DNA of 64,000 nt from Rhizobium sp. Lineage in GTDB: Bacteria > Pseudomonadota > Alphaproteobacteria > Rhizobiales > Rhizobiaceae. The notes beneath the pieces were generated by a model. That model did no database searches. It worked only from the letters and a program-made list of their open reading frames with translations, and was not told the origin of the DNA. The translations under genes were made by a program, and so were the position numbers. The stretch lies in contig PEKW01000007.1 of the NCBI GenBank assembly GCA_002796995.1, forward strand, positions 62,001 to 126,000. Reading direction: 5' to 3'. Below are positions 54,335 to 63,204 of this stretch, piece by piece. Each line of letters starts with the position of its first letter. Within the stretch, counting starts at the first letter, position 1.

Positions 54335-55319
54335 GCCCGACCTCTCCGGCCGCCTTGGACAGCGAGCCGAGCGGTCGCGGACCGATCTGCTGGATGACGA
54401 TGCCGGCTGCGAGGCAGCCGATCCGGCCGCAATCGTAGAGCGAGCGGCCCTGGGTATAGCCATAGAGGAAGCCCGCAGCGAACAGGTCGCCGGCGCCCGT
54501 GGTGTCGACCAGTTGGCCGATCACGGTCGCCTCGACGCGGATGCGTTCGCCGCCCTTGAGGATCACGGCGCCCTCCTCGCTCATCGTCACGGCGGCAAGC
54601 TTGCAGTCGCCCGCCATCCTGGTGAGCGCGAGATCGAAATCCTCGGTCTCGTAGAGCGAGAGCGCTTCCTGCTTGTTGGAGAAGACGATGTCGACCGTGC
54701 CGGAGCGCATCAGAGCGAGGAATTCGTCGCGGTAGCGGCCGACGCAGAAGCTGTCGGACAGGGTCATCGACATTTCCCGGCCGTTCTCGTGGGCGATGCG
54801 GGCGCAGTCGAGGATCGCCTGCTTGGCCCGCGGCGGATCCCAGAGATAGCCTTCGAAATAGGTGACCTTCGACTGCGCCACGACCTCCGGCTCGACGTCT
54901 TCCGGGCCGAATTCGACGCAGGCGCCGAGATAGGTGTTCATCGAACGCTCGCCGTCCTCGGTGACGAAGATCATGCTTCGCGCGGTCGGCGGAAACGTGC
55001 CTTCCGGCTTCGTCTCGTAGTGAACGCCCTGGGCGCGGATGTCGTGGGCGAAGATCTTGCCGAGCTGGTCCTCGGCCACCTTGCCGAAATAGGCGGCCTT
55101 GCCGCCGAGGCTGGCGATGCCGGCGGCCGTATTGCCGGCGCTGCCGCCGGAGGCTTCTACGGCGGGGCCCATCAGGGCGTAGAGCTTTTCGGCCCGTTCG
55201 GCATCGATCAGGTTCATCGCGCCCTTGGTAATGCCGTTGTCGACGAGGAAGGCATCCTCGCAACGCGAGATGATGTCGACGATGGCGTTACCGACGGTGA
55301 GAACATCGAACCTGCTCAT
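54327..55319 (-). CDS. PfkB-family adenosine kinase
   Basis: A 330-residue cytoplasmic sugar/nucleoside kinase. The N-terminal DVLTVGNAIVDIISRCED, the GGSAGNTAAGIASLGGKAAYFGKV ribose-binding loop and the anion-hole signature DTTGAGDLFAAGFLYG are clear. Length and the GNAxVDI start fit the rhizobial adenosine kinase subgroup; other nucleosides are possible. The start is at 55319; the frame extension to 55640 covers the RNA element at 55450-55616 and is spurious. Confidence 0.9.
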   Translation of the reverse strand: MSRFDVLTVGNAIVDIISRCEDAFLVDNGITKGAMNLIDAERAEKLYALMGPAVEASGGSAGNTAAGIASLGGKAAYFGKVAEDQLGKIFAHDIRAQGVHYETKPEGTFPPTARSMIFVTEDGERSMNTYLGACVEFGPEDVEPEVVAQSKVTYFEGYLWDPPRAKQAILDCARIAHENGREMSMTLSDSFCVGRYRDEFLALMRSGTVDIVFSNKQEALSLYETEDFDLALTRMAGDCKLAAVTMSEEGAVILKGGERIRVEATVIGQLVDTTGAGDLFAAGFLYGYTQGRSLYDCGRIGCLAAGIVIQQIGPRPLGSLSKAAGEVGLI

Positions 55320-55449
55320 AAATCCCGGATCTCCAATAGTTTGGGGTTTTCCGGTCATAGCCGTTTTTCTCCGGCAGAAAAGGAAAAAGCGCGCGCCTAG
55401 GCGGAATTGCGTAGACGTCATTCGTTTGTCACGCAGGCCGATTAGACAG

Positions 55450-55616
55450 TCCTCAAGTGGTGATGGCATGGAGCGCTTCCGGCGCCTCGCCATCCGCGCA
55501 GGGGACATGTTTGGTCCCCGATCAAGAACTCGCATCGACCACGGATGTACTGGCGATGCGGCTTCGGGCCCGACCTCCGGTCTGGCAGCGAAAGCGGGGG
55601 GCAACCCCGCTTTTTT
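55450..55616 (+). ncRNA. Highly structured RNA ending in an intrinsic terminator (sRNA or leader)
   Basis: In the 411-bp gap between the kinase and AEC genes there are consecutive hairpins: GATGGC/GCCATC (55462-55494, with an inner GAGCGC/GCGC stem), GGGGAC/GTCCCC (55501-55519), CGCATCG-A-CCA/TGG-CGATGCG (55531-55560), and short GGC/GCC and GACC/GGTC stems (55560-55581). They are followed by a terminator at 55591-55616. No frame on either strand looks coding. The AEC gene starts 115 bp later, so this is either a free sRNA or a terminating 5' leader. It matches no RNA I can name; 6S RNA was considered and not supported. The 5' end is a guess. Confidence 0.65.
55591..55616 (+). terminator. Intrinsic terminator of the structured RNA
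   Basis: A perfect 9-bp stem AAAGCGGGG/CCCCGCTTT with a GGCAA loop, running into six consecutive T (55611-55616). No protein gene ends just upstream on this strand, so it closes an RNA gene or a leader. Confidence 0.88.
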
Positions 55617-55730
55617 CGTTTTCGGCGGGCGTACTGACAAAGATCAATCCGCACTGGCCGATTCACACGCATCGCGATAAGCCTTGGGGGCTCACCACGC
55701 CTTCTCCTCCTCCCGAGAGCCATTCCGCCG

Positions 55731-56675
55731 ATGTATGCGATTGCCCAGGACGTCTTTCCGATCTTCATCCTCATCCTGTTCGGCTGGGGGCTGGTCAAGA
55801 CCCGGATCCTGAACGCTGATATCGGCGACGGACTGGGCGAATTCGTCTTCAAGGTCGCGGTGCCGGTCCTCCTCTTCCGCACAATTTCGCAGGCGGACTT
55901 CCACGGCGCCTCCCCGTTCCGGCTCTGGATCGCCTATTTCACCGGTGTCGCGATCACCTGGACGGTCGGGCATCTCCTGGCAACCCGCCTCTTTGGACGC
56001 GATACCCGGGTCGGGGTGCTGGCGGGGGTGTCCTCAGCCTTTGCCAACAACATCTTCATCGGCCTGCCGCTCGTCGAGCGCACCGTCGGCAGCGACGGCA
56101 TCGTCGCCGTGTCCATCCTGCTGGCCGTGCATCTGCCGCTGATGATGGTCATCGGCACGGTGCTGATGGAGCGCGCCGAGCACAAGGTCAATGGCGGCGA
56201 GTCACGGGGGCTGGTGAACGTCCTGCGGCAGGTGGGCACCAATCTGATGCGTAATCCGCTGGTCATCGGCCTTGCCGCGGGGCTTGTCCTGCATGTCAGC
56301 GGGCTTGCGCTTCCCCGGGTGCTGGCAAGCGTGGTGGATCAGATCACCGCTATGGCGGCACCCGCCGCGCTGATCTCGCTCGGCATGGCGCTCAACAAAT
56401 ACGGCATCCACGGGAATGTCGGCATCGCGACCGTGATCTCGGCCCTCAAGCTGCTGCTGATGCCGGCCTGCGTCTGGCTCGCCTGCCGCGTTCTGGGACT
56501 GAGCGCGGACTGGACGGCGGCGCTGGTGCTCACCTCGTCCGTGCCCACCGGCATCAATGCCTGGCTGATCGCCAACCGCTTCGGCGTCGGCCACGGGCTC
56601 GCCGCCTCGGCGATCTCGCTCAGCACCGCGGTCGGCGTGCTCAGCGTCACGCTCTGGGCATGGATCCTGCAGTAA
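55731..56675 (+). CDS. AEC (auxin efflux carrier) family transporter
   Basis: A 314-residue inner-membrane carrier with about ten helices in two repeats. VFPIFILILFGWGLVKTRIL is the first helix region. The helix breaks SSAFANNIFIGLPLVERTVG and LTSSVPTGINAWLIANRFGVG are family signatures. Substrates in the family include malonate, malate and other organic acids, and cannot be chosen here. The possible leader RNA at 55450-55616 would place it under RNA control. A bidirectional terminator separates it from cycM. Confidence 0.9.
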   Translation: MYAIAQDVFPIFILILFGWGLVKTRILNADIGDGLGEFVFKVAVPVLLFRTISQADFHGASPFRLWIAYFTGVAITWTVGHLLATRLFGRDTRVGVLAGVSSAFANNIFIGLPLVERTVGSDGIVAVSILLAVHLPLMMVIGTVLMERAEHKVNGGESRGLVNVLRQVGTNLMRNPLVIGLAAGLVLHVSGLALPRVLASVVDQITAMAAPAALISLGMALNKYGIHGNVGIATVISALKLLLMPACVWLACRVLGLSADWTAALVLTSSVPTGINAWLIANRFGVGHGLAASAISLSTAVGVLSVTLWAWILQ

Positions 56676-56697
56676 CCGGGAGCATAGCCCCAAACGA

Positions 56698-56724
56698 AAA
56701 ATGCCCGGCAGAGCCGGGCATTTT
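56698..56724. terminator. Bidirectional terminator between the AEC transporter and cytochrome c genes
   Basis: AAAATGCCCGGC-AGA-GCCGGGCATTTT, a perfect 12-bp inverted repeat with A-run and T-run on its sides, between two convergent genes. Confidence 0.9.
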
Positions 56725-56752
56725 CATGAACTGGATTTGATCAGCCGCCGGA

Positions 56753-57484
56753 TCAGTTGTTGGCGGCGGGAGCCGGAGCCGCATCGGTTGCCGGAGCAGG
56801 CGCAGCATCGGTCGCAGGAGCGGCCTCGGCGGGCGCTGCTTCAGCCGGAGCGTCGGCTGCCGGCGCTGCTTCAGCGGCAGGAGCCGCTTCGGCTGCGGGG
56901 GCTGCCTCGGCAGGCGCTGCGGCGGCGGCATCAGCTGCCGGAAGCGCAACCGGGGTATCGGCCAGCGAGCGCAGATAGGCGATCAGGTTGGCACGCTCTT
57001 CTTCCTTTTTCAGACCGGCGAAGCCCATGGCGGTGCCGGGGATGAACTTCTTCGGAGCGGTCAGGAAGTGGTTGAGGTTGTCGAAGGTCCAGGTGACCGA
57101 ACCACCCTGCGAGAAGTCCTTCATCGCGGCCGAATAGCCGAAGCCTTCATGCGATGCGATCGGACGTTCCACGACACCGAACAAGTTCGGGCCAACCTTG
57201 TTGGCGCCGCCCTTGTCCCCGGTGTGACAGCTCGTGCACTTCTTGAATACCGCTTCGCCGGCGGCAGCGTCGGCGCTTGCCAGGAGCGTGGCAATCGGCG
57301 TTTCGGTGGCGGCAGCGGCGCCGGCGCCGGCTTCACCCTCGGACGAGGCTTCGGCGACGATGGCGTAGCCTTCCTTCTCCGGAACCGCCGAGTGGAAAAT
57401 GCCTTCCGACGCGATGGATACGGACATCAGGACGAAAACGGTGCCAAGTAGAGCACCAACGCCCATGTTCACATATGAGTTCAT
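56753..57484 (-). CDS. cycM: Membrane-anchored class I cytochrome c with Ala/Pro-rich tail
   Basis: A 243-residue periplasmic electron carrier anchored by an uncleaved N-terminal helix ([20 protein letters not shown], about 7-26). The haem site is C83-T-S-C86-H87, the sixth ligand is M153 in GTAMGFAG, and AYLRSLAD ends the domain near 176. The last 60 residues are almost only Ala, Pro, Glu and Asp, with [22 protein letters not shown] repeats. CycM carries electrons from the bc1 complex to aa3 oxidase in rhizobia. It is divergent from kdsB. Confidence 0.9.
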   Translation of the reverse strand: MNSYVNMGVGALLGTVFVLMSVSIASEGIFHSAVPEKEGYAIVAEASSEGEAGAGAAAATETPIATLLASADAAAGEAVFKKCTSCHTGDKGGANKVGPNLFGVVERPIASHEGFGYSAAMKDFSQGGSVTWTFDNLNHFLTAPKKFIPGTAMGFAGLKKEEERANLIAYLRSLADTPVALPAADAAAAAPAEAAPAAEAAPAAEAAPAADAPAEAAPAEAAPATDAAPAPATDAAPAPAANN

Positions 57485-57637
57485 CTGCAAACGCTCCCAT
57501 GCAGCCGGCGGATCAGTAACCGGACGATCTTGAAATCGCGCGGAACCTATGTCTTTTGCTTGACAGTTGCAACACGATTGTGATCCCCAAATTGGGACTT
57601 TTTGACACTTTTCCGGCGTGATTTGAAGGGGCTGACG

Positions 57638-58393
57638 ATGAACGATGACGAATTGGGCAAGACCCTCGTGCTGATCCCGGCACGAATGGCATCGACCCGC
57701 CTGCCCGGAAAGCCGCTTGCCGACATATGCGGCCTGCCGATGATCGTGCAGGTCGCCATGCGGGCGCGCGAAGCGAATGTCGGGCGAATCATTGTCGCCG
57801 TCGACGACCAGCAGGTCTTCGACGCGGTGGCGGCCGCCGGTTTCGAGGTGGTGATGACGCGTGTCGACCACCAGTCCGGTTCGGACCGCATCCACGAGGC
57901 CTTGACCAAGGCCGACCCGAACGGCGTTGTCGAGACCGTGATCAACGTTCAGGGCGACCTGCCGACGATCGAGCCGGAGACCATCCGCGCCGCTCTGAGG
58001 CCACTCGAGAACCCCGCGGTCGATATCGCGACGCTGACCGTCGAGATCACCGACGAGGAAGAAAAGACCAATCCCAACGTCGTCAAGGTCGTCGGATCAC
58101 CCCTGTCGGACACACGGCTGCGGGCGCTCTATTTCACCCGCGCGACCGCGCCGCACGGCAAGGGGCCGCTCTACCACCATATCGGCCTCTACGCCTATCG
58201 CCGGGCCGCGCTCGATCGCTTCGTCGCCCTGCGTCCGTCACCGCTGGAGAAGCGCGAATCGCTGGAACAGCTTCGCGCGCTCGAAGCGGGAATGCGCATC
58301 GACGTCGAGATCGTCAATTCCATCCCGCTCGGGGTCGACACCTCCGCCGACCTCGAAAAAGCACGACAGATCCTCAGCCTCAAGGCCAAGTGA
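57638..58393 (+). CDS. kdsB: 3-deoxy-manno-octulosonate cytidylyltransferase
   Basis: KdsB makes CMP-Kdo for the lipopolysaccharide inner core. The protein is 251 residues from the ATG at 57638 (GAAGGGG upstream). [23 protein letters not shown] is the nucleotide-binding signature. [13 protein letters not shown] holds the metal Asp, and the sequence [13 protein letters not shown] is also family-typical. The divergent 153-bp gap with cycM contains a CTTGAC at 57554-57559 that could be a -35 element. pheA follows 14 bp downstream. Confidence 0.95.
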   Translation: MNDDELGKTLVLIPARMASTRLPGKPLADICGLPMIVQVAMRAREANVGRIIVAVDDQQVFDAVAAAGFEVVMTRVDHQSGSDRIHEALTKADPNGVVETVINVQGDLPTIEPETIRAALRPLENPAVDIATLTVEITDEEEKTNPNVVKVVGSPLSDTRLRALYFTRATAPHGKGPLYHHIGLYAYRRAALDRFVALRPSPLEKRESLEQLRALEAGMRIDVEIVNSIPLGVDTSADLEKARQILSLKAK

Positions 58394-58407
58394 AGAACGG
58401 ATACCCG

Positions 58408-59268
58408 ATGACGACCAGAACCAACAGGATCGCCTTCCAGGGCGAGTTCGGCGCGAATTCCGACATGGCCTGCCGAGACATGTTCCCGCAGATGGAGCCG
58501 CTCCCCTGCCCGACCTTCGAGGACGCCTTCGTCGCCGTCGAAAACGGTGAGGCGGACCTCGCCATGATCCCGATCGAGAACACCATTGCCGGACGCGTCG
58601 CCGACATTCACTACCTGCTTCCGGAATCGAGGCTGCACATCATCGGCGAATATTTCATGCCGATCCGTTTCCAGCTGATGGTGCTGCCGGGGGTATCGAT
58701 CGATGAGATCCGCACGGTTCACAGCCATATCCATGCGCTTGGCCAGTGCCGCAAGATCATGCGGGCCAACGGCTGGAAGCCGGTGGTGGCCGGCGACACG
58801 GCCGGTGCGGCCAAGCTCGTCGCCGAGCGCGGCGACCGGACGATGGCGGCGCTCGCGCCACGCCTTGCTGCCGATCTCTACGGCCTCGACATCGTCGCCG
58901 AGAACGTCGAGGACACAGAGAACAACGTGACCCGTTTCGTCGTCCTGTCGCGCGAAGAGTCGATCGCCCAGCGCGTGAGCCCCGACGAGCTGATCGTCAC
59001 CACCTTCGTCTTCAACGTGCGCAACATCCCCGCCGCGCTTTACAAGGCGATGGGCGGCTTTGCCACCAACGGCATCAACATGACGAAGCTCGAGAGCTAC
59101 CAGATCGGCGGCAAGTTTGTGGCGACCCAGTTCTACGCCGACATCGAGGGCCATCCGGAAGACGCGCCGGTGCGACGCGCGCTGGAGGAGCTGCGGTTCT
59201 TCTCGGAAAAGGTTCGCATTCTCGGCGTCTACAAGGGACATCCGATGCGCGGCAAGCTCGGCGGCTGA
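58408..59268 (+). CDS. pheA: Prephenate dehydratase
   Basis: Converts prephenate to phenylpyruvate in phenylalanine synthesis. A 286-residue monofunctional enzyme with no chorismate mutase domain. The dehydratase domain (1 to about 185) has AFQGEFGANSDMA, AMIPIENTIAGRVADIHYLL and the catalytic NNVTRFVVL (Thr). The ACT domain (about 200-286) has GINMTKLESYQIGGKFVATQFYADIEG for allosteric phenylalanine binding. It is probably co-transcribed with kdsB. Confidence 0.95.
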   Translation: MTTRTNRIAFQGEFGANSDMACRDMFPQMEPLPCPTFEDAFVAVENGEADLAMIPIENTIAGRVADIHYLLPESRLHIIGEYFMPIRFQLMVLPGVSIDEIRTVHSHIHALGQCRKIMRANGWKPVVAGDTAGAAKLVAERGDRTMAALAPRLAADLYGLDIVAENVEDTENNVTRFVVLSREESIAQRVSPDELIVTTFVFNVRNIPAALYKAMGGFATNGINMTKLESYQIGGKFVATQFYADIEGHPEDAPVRRALEELRFFSEKVRILGVYKGHPMRGKLGG

Positions 59269-59279
59269 GGCTTAAGGCC

Positions 59280-60239
59280 TCAGCGCTTCCATTCGAGCCA
59301 ATCGACGATCAGCCGCCGGGCGATCGTCCCCTCGATCGGCAGGCTCAGGCCATTGACCGGCCCCTGTTCGATCAGTTCCGCCGTCTCGGCGCGGCTGAAC
59401 CAACGGCAATCGGCAAGCTCGGCCTCGTCCGCCTGTATGTCGAACGAGATCGCCTCGGCGAAGCAACCGATCATCAGCTGGTGCGGCATCGGCCAGGGCT
59501 GCGAGGCGTGATAGCGCACGCGGCCGATCTCGATGCCGGATTCCTCGCGCGTCTCGCGGCGCACGGCATTCTCGATCGTCTCGCCAGGTTCGACGAAGCC
59601 GGCAAGGCTGGAATACATGCCGTCGGGGAAACGGTGATTGCGTCCGAGCAGGCAGCGGTCGCGCTTCTCGTCGATCGCCAGCATGATCGCGACCGGGTCG
59701 GTGCGCGGGAAGATCTCGTGGCCGCAGCCGGAGCAAATGCGCTTGTAGCCGCCGATGCGGCTCTCCATCGCCGATCCGCAGCGACCGCAGAAGCGGTTGT
59801 CGGCGTTCCAGCGGAGAAGGCTCAAAGCCTGGGCGGCCTCGCCCAGCAGGTCCTCGCCCACCAGCCGGTCGCGGAACAGGGCGCGGGCATCCGCCGGCTT
59901 ATACTGACCGGCAAGATCGTCGGCCGGGCATTGGATGGGCACGGCGATACGCGGCTCGCCGCTCGGCTGGAAACCCAGAAGCACGGCATTGTCGAAGTCG
60001 GGCTCGAGCTCCGCCAGTTCGTAAGGGGCAAAGAGCGGATCGAGCACCGCACCGTCGTGCTTCAGCACCAGCCTGGCGTCGCAGAACGCCAGAATGTGGG
60101 TTCCCTCGACCGCGAGCGCCTTTTCGAGCGACGTCTCGTCGCGGTGTTCGCTGTCGCGGGACAGGGCATTTCGGGAAAAGGCGGTCAGGTCGCTGGGCTC
60201 GGGATGCGGGCCGCCGAAGTCGAAAATGGATTTTTTCAT
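59280..60239 (-). CDS. nudC: NADH pyrophosphatase / NAD-cap hydrolase
   Basis: A 319-residue Nudix enzyme that splits NAD(H) and removes NAD caps from RNA. The zinc ribbon NRFCGRCGSAMESR with RICSGCGHEIF is complete. The Nudix box GFVEPGETIENAVRRETREESGIEIG has all Glu residues. The SQPWPMPHQLMIG segment is the NudC signature (SQPWPFPxS type). The start overlaps the HIT-gene stop. It is convergent with pheA. Confidence 0.94.
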   Translation of the reverse strand: MKKSIFDFGGPHPEPSDLTAFSRNALSRDSEHRDETSLEKALAVEGTHILAFCDARLVLKHDGAVLDPLFAPYELAELEPDFDNAVLLGFQPSGEPRIAVPIQCPADDLAGQYKPADARALFRDRLVGEDLLGEAAQALSLLRWNADNRFCGRCGSAMESRIGGYKRICSGCGHEIFPRTDPVAIMLAIDEKRDRCLLGRNHRFPDGMYSSLAGFVEPGETIENAVRRETREESGIEIGRVRYHASQPWPMPHQLMIGCFAEAISFDIQADEAELADCRWFSRAETAELIEQGPVNGLSLPIEGTIARRLIVDWLEWKR

Positions 60240-60646
60240 GAGTGAATGGCTTCGAGTATCTTCTGCTGGAAGGTGCGGCGTTCATCCTCGCCGTAGGGTA
60301 CGGCTATTCCATGGCCCCAGACGGGACCCGGCCAGTTGGCATCGCCTTCGGTGCGGGCGATGACATGGACATGCAGCTGGCGGACGATGTTGCCGATCGC
60401 GGCGATGTTGATCTTGGTGGCGCCCGTCACGGTTTTTAGGGCGGAGGCGACGGTGTTCTGCTCGAAGGTCAGCACGGCCTGGTCGAGCGGGGTGAGGTCG
60501 AAGACTTCGGATATGTCCGGACGCTTGGGCACGAGGACGAGCCAGGGCCACCGGCTGTCGTTCATCATGCGCAGTTCGCACAGGCCCAGATGAACCACGA
60601 GGCCACTGTCGCGCGCCAACCGCTCGTCCAGCACGAATTTGCTCAA
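60236..60646 (-). CDS. HIT-family nucleotide hydrolase-like protein, TTG start
   Basis: A 136-residue protein. The best start is TTG at 60646, 4 nt after AGGAGGG, giving (M)SKFVLDERLARDSG; the frame from 60757 runs through the SRP RNA gene and is not coding. The active-site motif reads RQLHVHVIAR: the first His of the HxHxH triad is Gln, as is common in this alphaproteobacterial subgroup. NDSRWPWLVLVPKR and TKINIAAIGNIV are conserved. The stop overlaps the nudC start (ATGA), so both nucleotide hydrolases are co-translated. Confidence 0.88.
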   Translation of the reverse strand: MSKFVLDERLARDSGLVVHLGLCELRMMNDSRWPWLVLVPKRPDISEVFDLTPLDQAVLTFEQNTVASALKTVTGATKINIAAIGNIVRQLHVHVIARTEGDANWPGPVWGHGIAVPYGEDERRTFQQKILEAIHS

Positions 60647-60729
60647 GTGTCCCTCCTGACGTTTTTTCCCTTCATAGCAGTTTTTTGCGGGCTTGGCTTG
60701 CATTTGATCTCGTAATTGCCGATATGTGG

Positions 60730-60831
60730 CTCGGGAGGTTGGTGGTGGACGAGCCACTCGCCAACCGGGTCAGGTCCGGAAGGAAGCAGCCCTAACGAGC
60801 GCGGCACGGGTCATCGTGCCAGCCTCCCACC
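60730..60831 (+). ncRNA. ffs: Signal recognition particle RNA (4.5S)
   Basis: The domain IV hallmark CAGGTCCGGAAGGAAGCAGC lies at 60771-60790, with the symmetric and asymmetric loops that bind Ffh. The ends pair: GGGAGG at 60733-60738 with CCTCCC at 60823-60828. Size about 100 nt, the short bacterial type. It is directly upstream of dnaX, the usual rhizobial position. Ends are approximate. Confidence 0.94.
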
Positions 60832-60909
60832 TTCCGTTTTATTTGGCCGGCCACGACGCTGGCCAGTGCGTGCCCGGGCATCGGGTCTTCGAGAGACGCT
60901 GGCAGGGCG

Positions 60910-62784
60910 ATGAGCGATTTCGAGCCGAAAGCATCGAATTCCGAGGGTAGCGTCACCGGCTACCGGGTTCTCGCCCGCAAATATCGCCCCAAGGATTTCA
61001 CCGACCTGATGGTCGGCCAGGAGCCGATGGTGAGAACCCTCACCAACGCCTTCGAGACCGGACGCATCGCGCAGGCCTACATGCTGACCGGGGTCCGCGG
61101 CGTGGGCAAGACCACGACCGCCCGCATTCTGGCGCGCGCGCTCAACTACAAGACACCCGAGATCGACAAGCCGACGATCGACCTCAAGATCCCCGGCGAG
61201 CACTGCCAGGCGATCATGGAAGGCCGCCATGTCGACGTGATCGAGATGGACGCGGCCTCCCATACCGGCATCGACGACATCCGCGAGATCATCGAGCAGG
61301 TGCGCTACCGCCCGGTCTCGGCGCGCTACAAGGTCTACATCATCGACGAAGTGCACATGCTGTCGACGCAGGCCTTCAACGGCCTGCTGAAGACGCTCGA
61401 GGAACCGCCCGAGCATGTGAAGTTCATCTTCGCCACGACCGAGATCCGCAAGGTCCCGATCACCGTGCTGTCGCGTTGCCAGCGCTTCGACCTGCGGCGC
61501 ATCAGCGCCGGCGATCTGGTCGGCCTGTTCTCGACGATTTCGTCCAAGGAAGGCATCGAGGCCGAGGAAGAGGCGCTCGCCATGATCGCGAGAGCCGCCG
61601 AAGGCTCGGCACGCGACGGTCTGTCGCTGCTCGACCAGGCGATCGCCCATGGCGGCGGCATCGTGCGGGCGGATGCCGTGCGCGGCATGCTCGGCCTTGC
61701 CGACCGGGCCCGTATCGTCGACCTGTTCGGCCATATCGTGCGCGGCGACGTGGCAGCGGCCCTTGCCGAATTCGGCAGCCAGTACGAGGCCGGCGCCAAT
61801 CCGACCGTCGTGCTGACCGACCTCGCCGACTTCACCCACCTCGTGACACGCCTCAAATATATCCCGTCCGCCTCCCAGGACCCTTCGCTCAGCGAAGTCG
61901 AGCGGGTGCGCGGGGCGGAGCTGGCCGACAGCATTTCGGTTTCCACCCTGTCGCGCATGTGGCAGATGCTGCTGAAGGGTATTCCGGAAGCGGAGAATTC
62001 GTCGCGACCGGCCGGCGCGGCCGAAATGGTGATCATCCGCCTGTCGCATGCCGCCCACCTGCCCTCGCCCGAGGACGCCGCACGCCGGCTGCTCGAGCTT
62101 GGCAATGGCGGCGAAGGCGCGCAGGCCGGAAGCGCGCCGCGTGGCGGCAATGGCGGCGGCGCGTCTGCTGCCTATCGTACGGCGGTCGTCTCGCAACAGG
62201 CCGTCGAGACTTCGCCCCGGCCCTCCGCCGCCCAGCCGGTCGCCCGGCTTCACAGCGTTCCCCAGCCGGAGAATGCACCGGTCGCGCTTGGCCGTACCGA
62301 GGCAAAGCCCGCCGAAGCGCAGCCGCAGCCGAAAGTGCACGTCAACTCGCTCGAAGATCTTGCGGAACTCTGCACCAAGAACCGCGACCCGAAGCTGCGG
62401 GCCCTGTTGCGCAATTTCGTCCATCTCGTGCGCATCGAGCCGGGCCGGCTCGAAATCAACCTGCCGGCGGAAGCGCCGAAATCGCTGGTCAGCGACCTGC
62501 AGAAGCGTCTGGAGGAATGGACCGAAATCCGCTGGATGGTCATCCTGAGCCGCGAGGCCGGACAGCCGACCCTGGTCGAGGCTGATGCCTCGACCCGCGA
62601 GGCGCGTTTCGTCGATGCGAGGCAGGACCCGGACGTGGCCGCGATCCTCTCGCGCTTCCCCGGCGCCAAGATCACCGACGTCCGCATTCGCACGGCCGTC
62701 GTAGAGGACGATACGCCGAGCCTGCCGGCGGCGGCGGAATCGTCCGAGGGCGACATTCTGCCGGGCGACGACATCGAATTCTGA
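60910..62784 (+). CDS. dnaX: DNA polymerase III subunits gamma/tau
   Basis: A 624-residue clamp-loader ATPase. Walker A is [17 protein letters not shown], Walker B is [10 protein letters not shown], the SRC-type motif is [14 protein letters not shown]. The zinc-module region ([24 protein letters not shown]) keeps one Cys only, so zinc binding is probably lost. An Ala/Gly-rich linker (about 395-470) precedes the tau C-terminal domain. I see no A-run slippery site for a gamma frameshift. CAGGG precedes the start. Confidence 0.95.
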   Translation: MSDFEPKASNSEGSVTGYRVLARKYRPKDFTDLMVGQEPMVRTLTNAFETGRIAQAYMLTGVRGVGKTTTARILARALNYKTPEIDKPTIDLKIPGEHCQAIMEGRHVDVIEMDAASHTGIDDIREIIEQVRYRPVSARYKVYIIDEVHMLSTQAFNGLLKTLEEPPEHVKFIFATTEIRKVPITVLSRCQRFDLRRISAGDLVGLFSTISSKEGIEAEEEALAMIARAAEGSARDGLSLLDQAIAHGGGIVRADAVRGMLGLADRARIVDLFGHIVRGDVAAALAEFGSQYEAGANPTVVLTDLADFTHLVTRLKYIPSASQDPSLSEVERVRGAELADSISVSTLSRMWQMLLKGIPEAENSSRPAGAAEMVIIRLSHAAHLPSPEDAARRLLELGNGGEGAQAGSAPRGGNGGGASAAYRTAVVSQQAVETSPRPSAAQPVARLHSVPQPENAPVALGRTEAKPAEAQPQPKVHVNSLEDLAELCTKNRDPKLRALLRNFVHLVRIEPGRLEINLPAEAPKSLVSDLQKRLEEWTEIRWMVILSREAGQPTLVEADASTREARFVDARQDPDVAAILSRFPGAKITDVRIRTAVVEDDTPSLPAAAESSEGDILPGDDIEF

Positions 62785-62825
62785 CGCAACCGAATTCAGT
62801 TTACAGATCCAAGGAGACAGCGACG

Positions 62826-63149
62826 ATGCGCGACATCATGGGCATGATGGGCAAGGTCAAGGAAATGCAGGCCAAGATGGAGAAGATGCAGGCGGAAATC
62901 GCCTCGCTCGAAGTCGAAGGCAAGTCCGGCGGCGGGCTGGTGACCGTGACCATGACCGGCAAGGGCGACCTCAAGGGTCTGAAGATCGACCCGTCGCTCT
63001 TCAAGGAAGACGACGTGGAAATCCTCGAGGACCTGATCGTCGCCGCCCACAAGGACGCCAAGGACAAGGCCGAGGTGGTGATGGCGGAGAAGACCAAGGA
63101 AATGACCGCCGGCCTGCCGATTCCGCCCGGCATGAAGCTGCCGTTCTGA
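62826..63149 (+). CDS. ybaB: Nucleoid-associated protein YbaB/EbfC
   Basis: A 107-residue DNA-binding protein that forms dimers with tweezer-like helices. [52 protein letters not shown] is the full family pattern. AAGGAGA lies before the start. It lies between dnaX and recR as in most bacteria, though here a reverse-strand MOSC gene separates it from recR. A terminator follows. Confidence 0.95.
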   Translation: MRDIMGMMGKVKEMQAKMEKMQAEIASLEVEGKSGGGLVTVTMTGKGDLKGLKIDPSLFKEDDVEILEDLIVAAHKDAKDKAEVVMAEKTKEMTAGLPIPPGMKLPF

Positions 63150-63178
63150 GGTTTCGGCTTGATCCGACAATGCCGACG

Positions 63179-63203
63179 ACGGCCGCCTTTGGCGGCCGTT
63201 TTC
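63179..63203 (+). terminator. Intrinsic terminator after ybaB
   Basis: ACGGCCGCC-TTT-GGCGGCCGT, a perfect 9-bp stem followed by TTTTC. It ends the dnaX-ybaB transcript and lies immediately beside the MOSC stop. Confidence 0.85.
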
Positions 63204-63204
63204 G

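Noticed and set aside
55450-55616. 6S RNA (ssrS) as identity of the structured RNA
   Set aside because: I see a row of separate hairpins and not one long closing stem with a central bubble, and the gene neighbours are not the usual zapA/ygfA setting. Not excluded by a covariance search.
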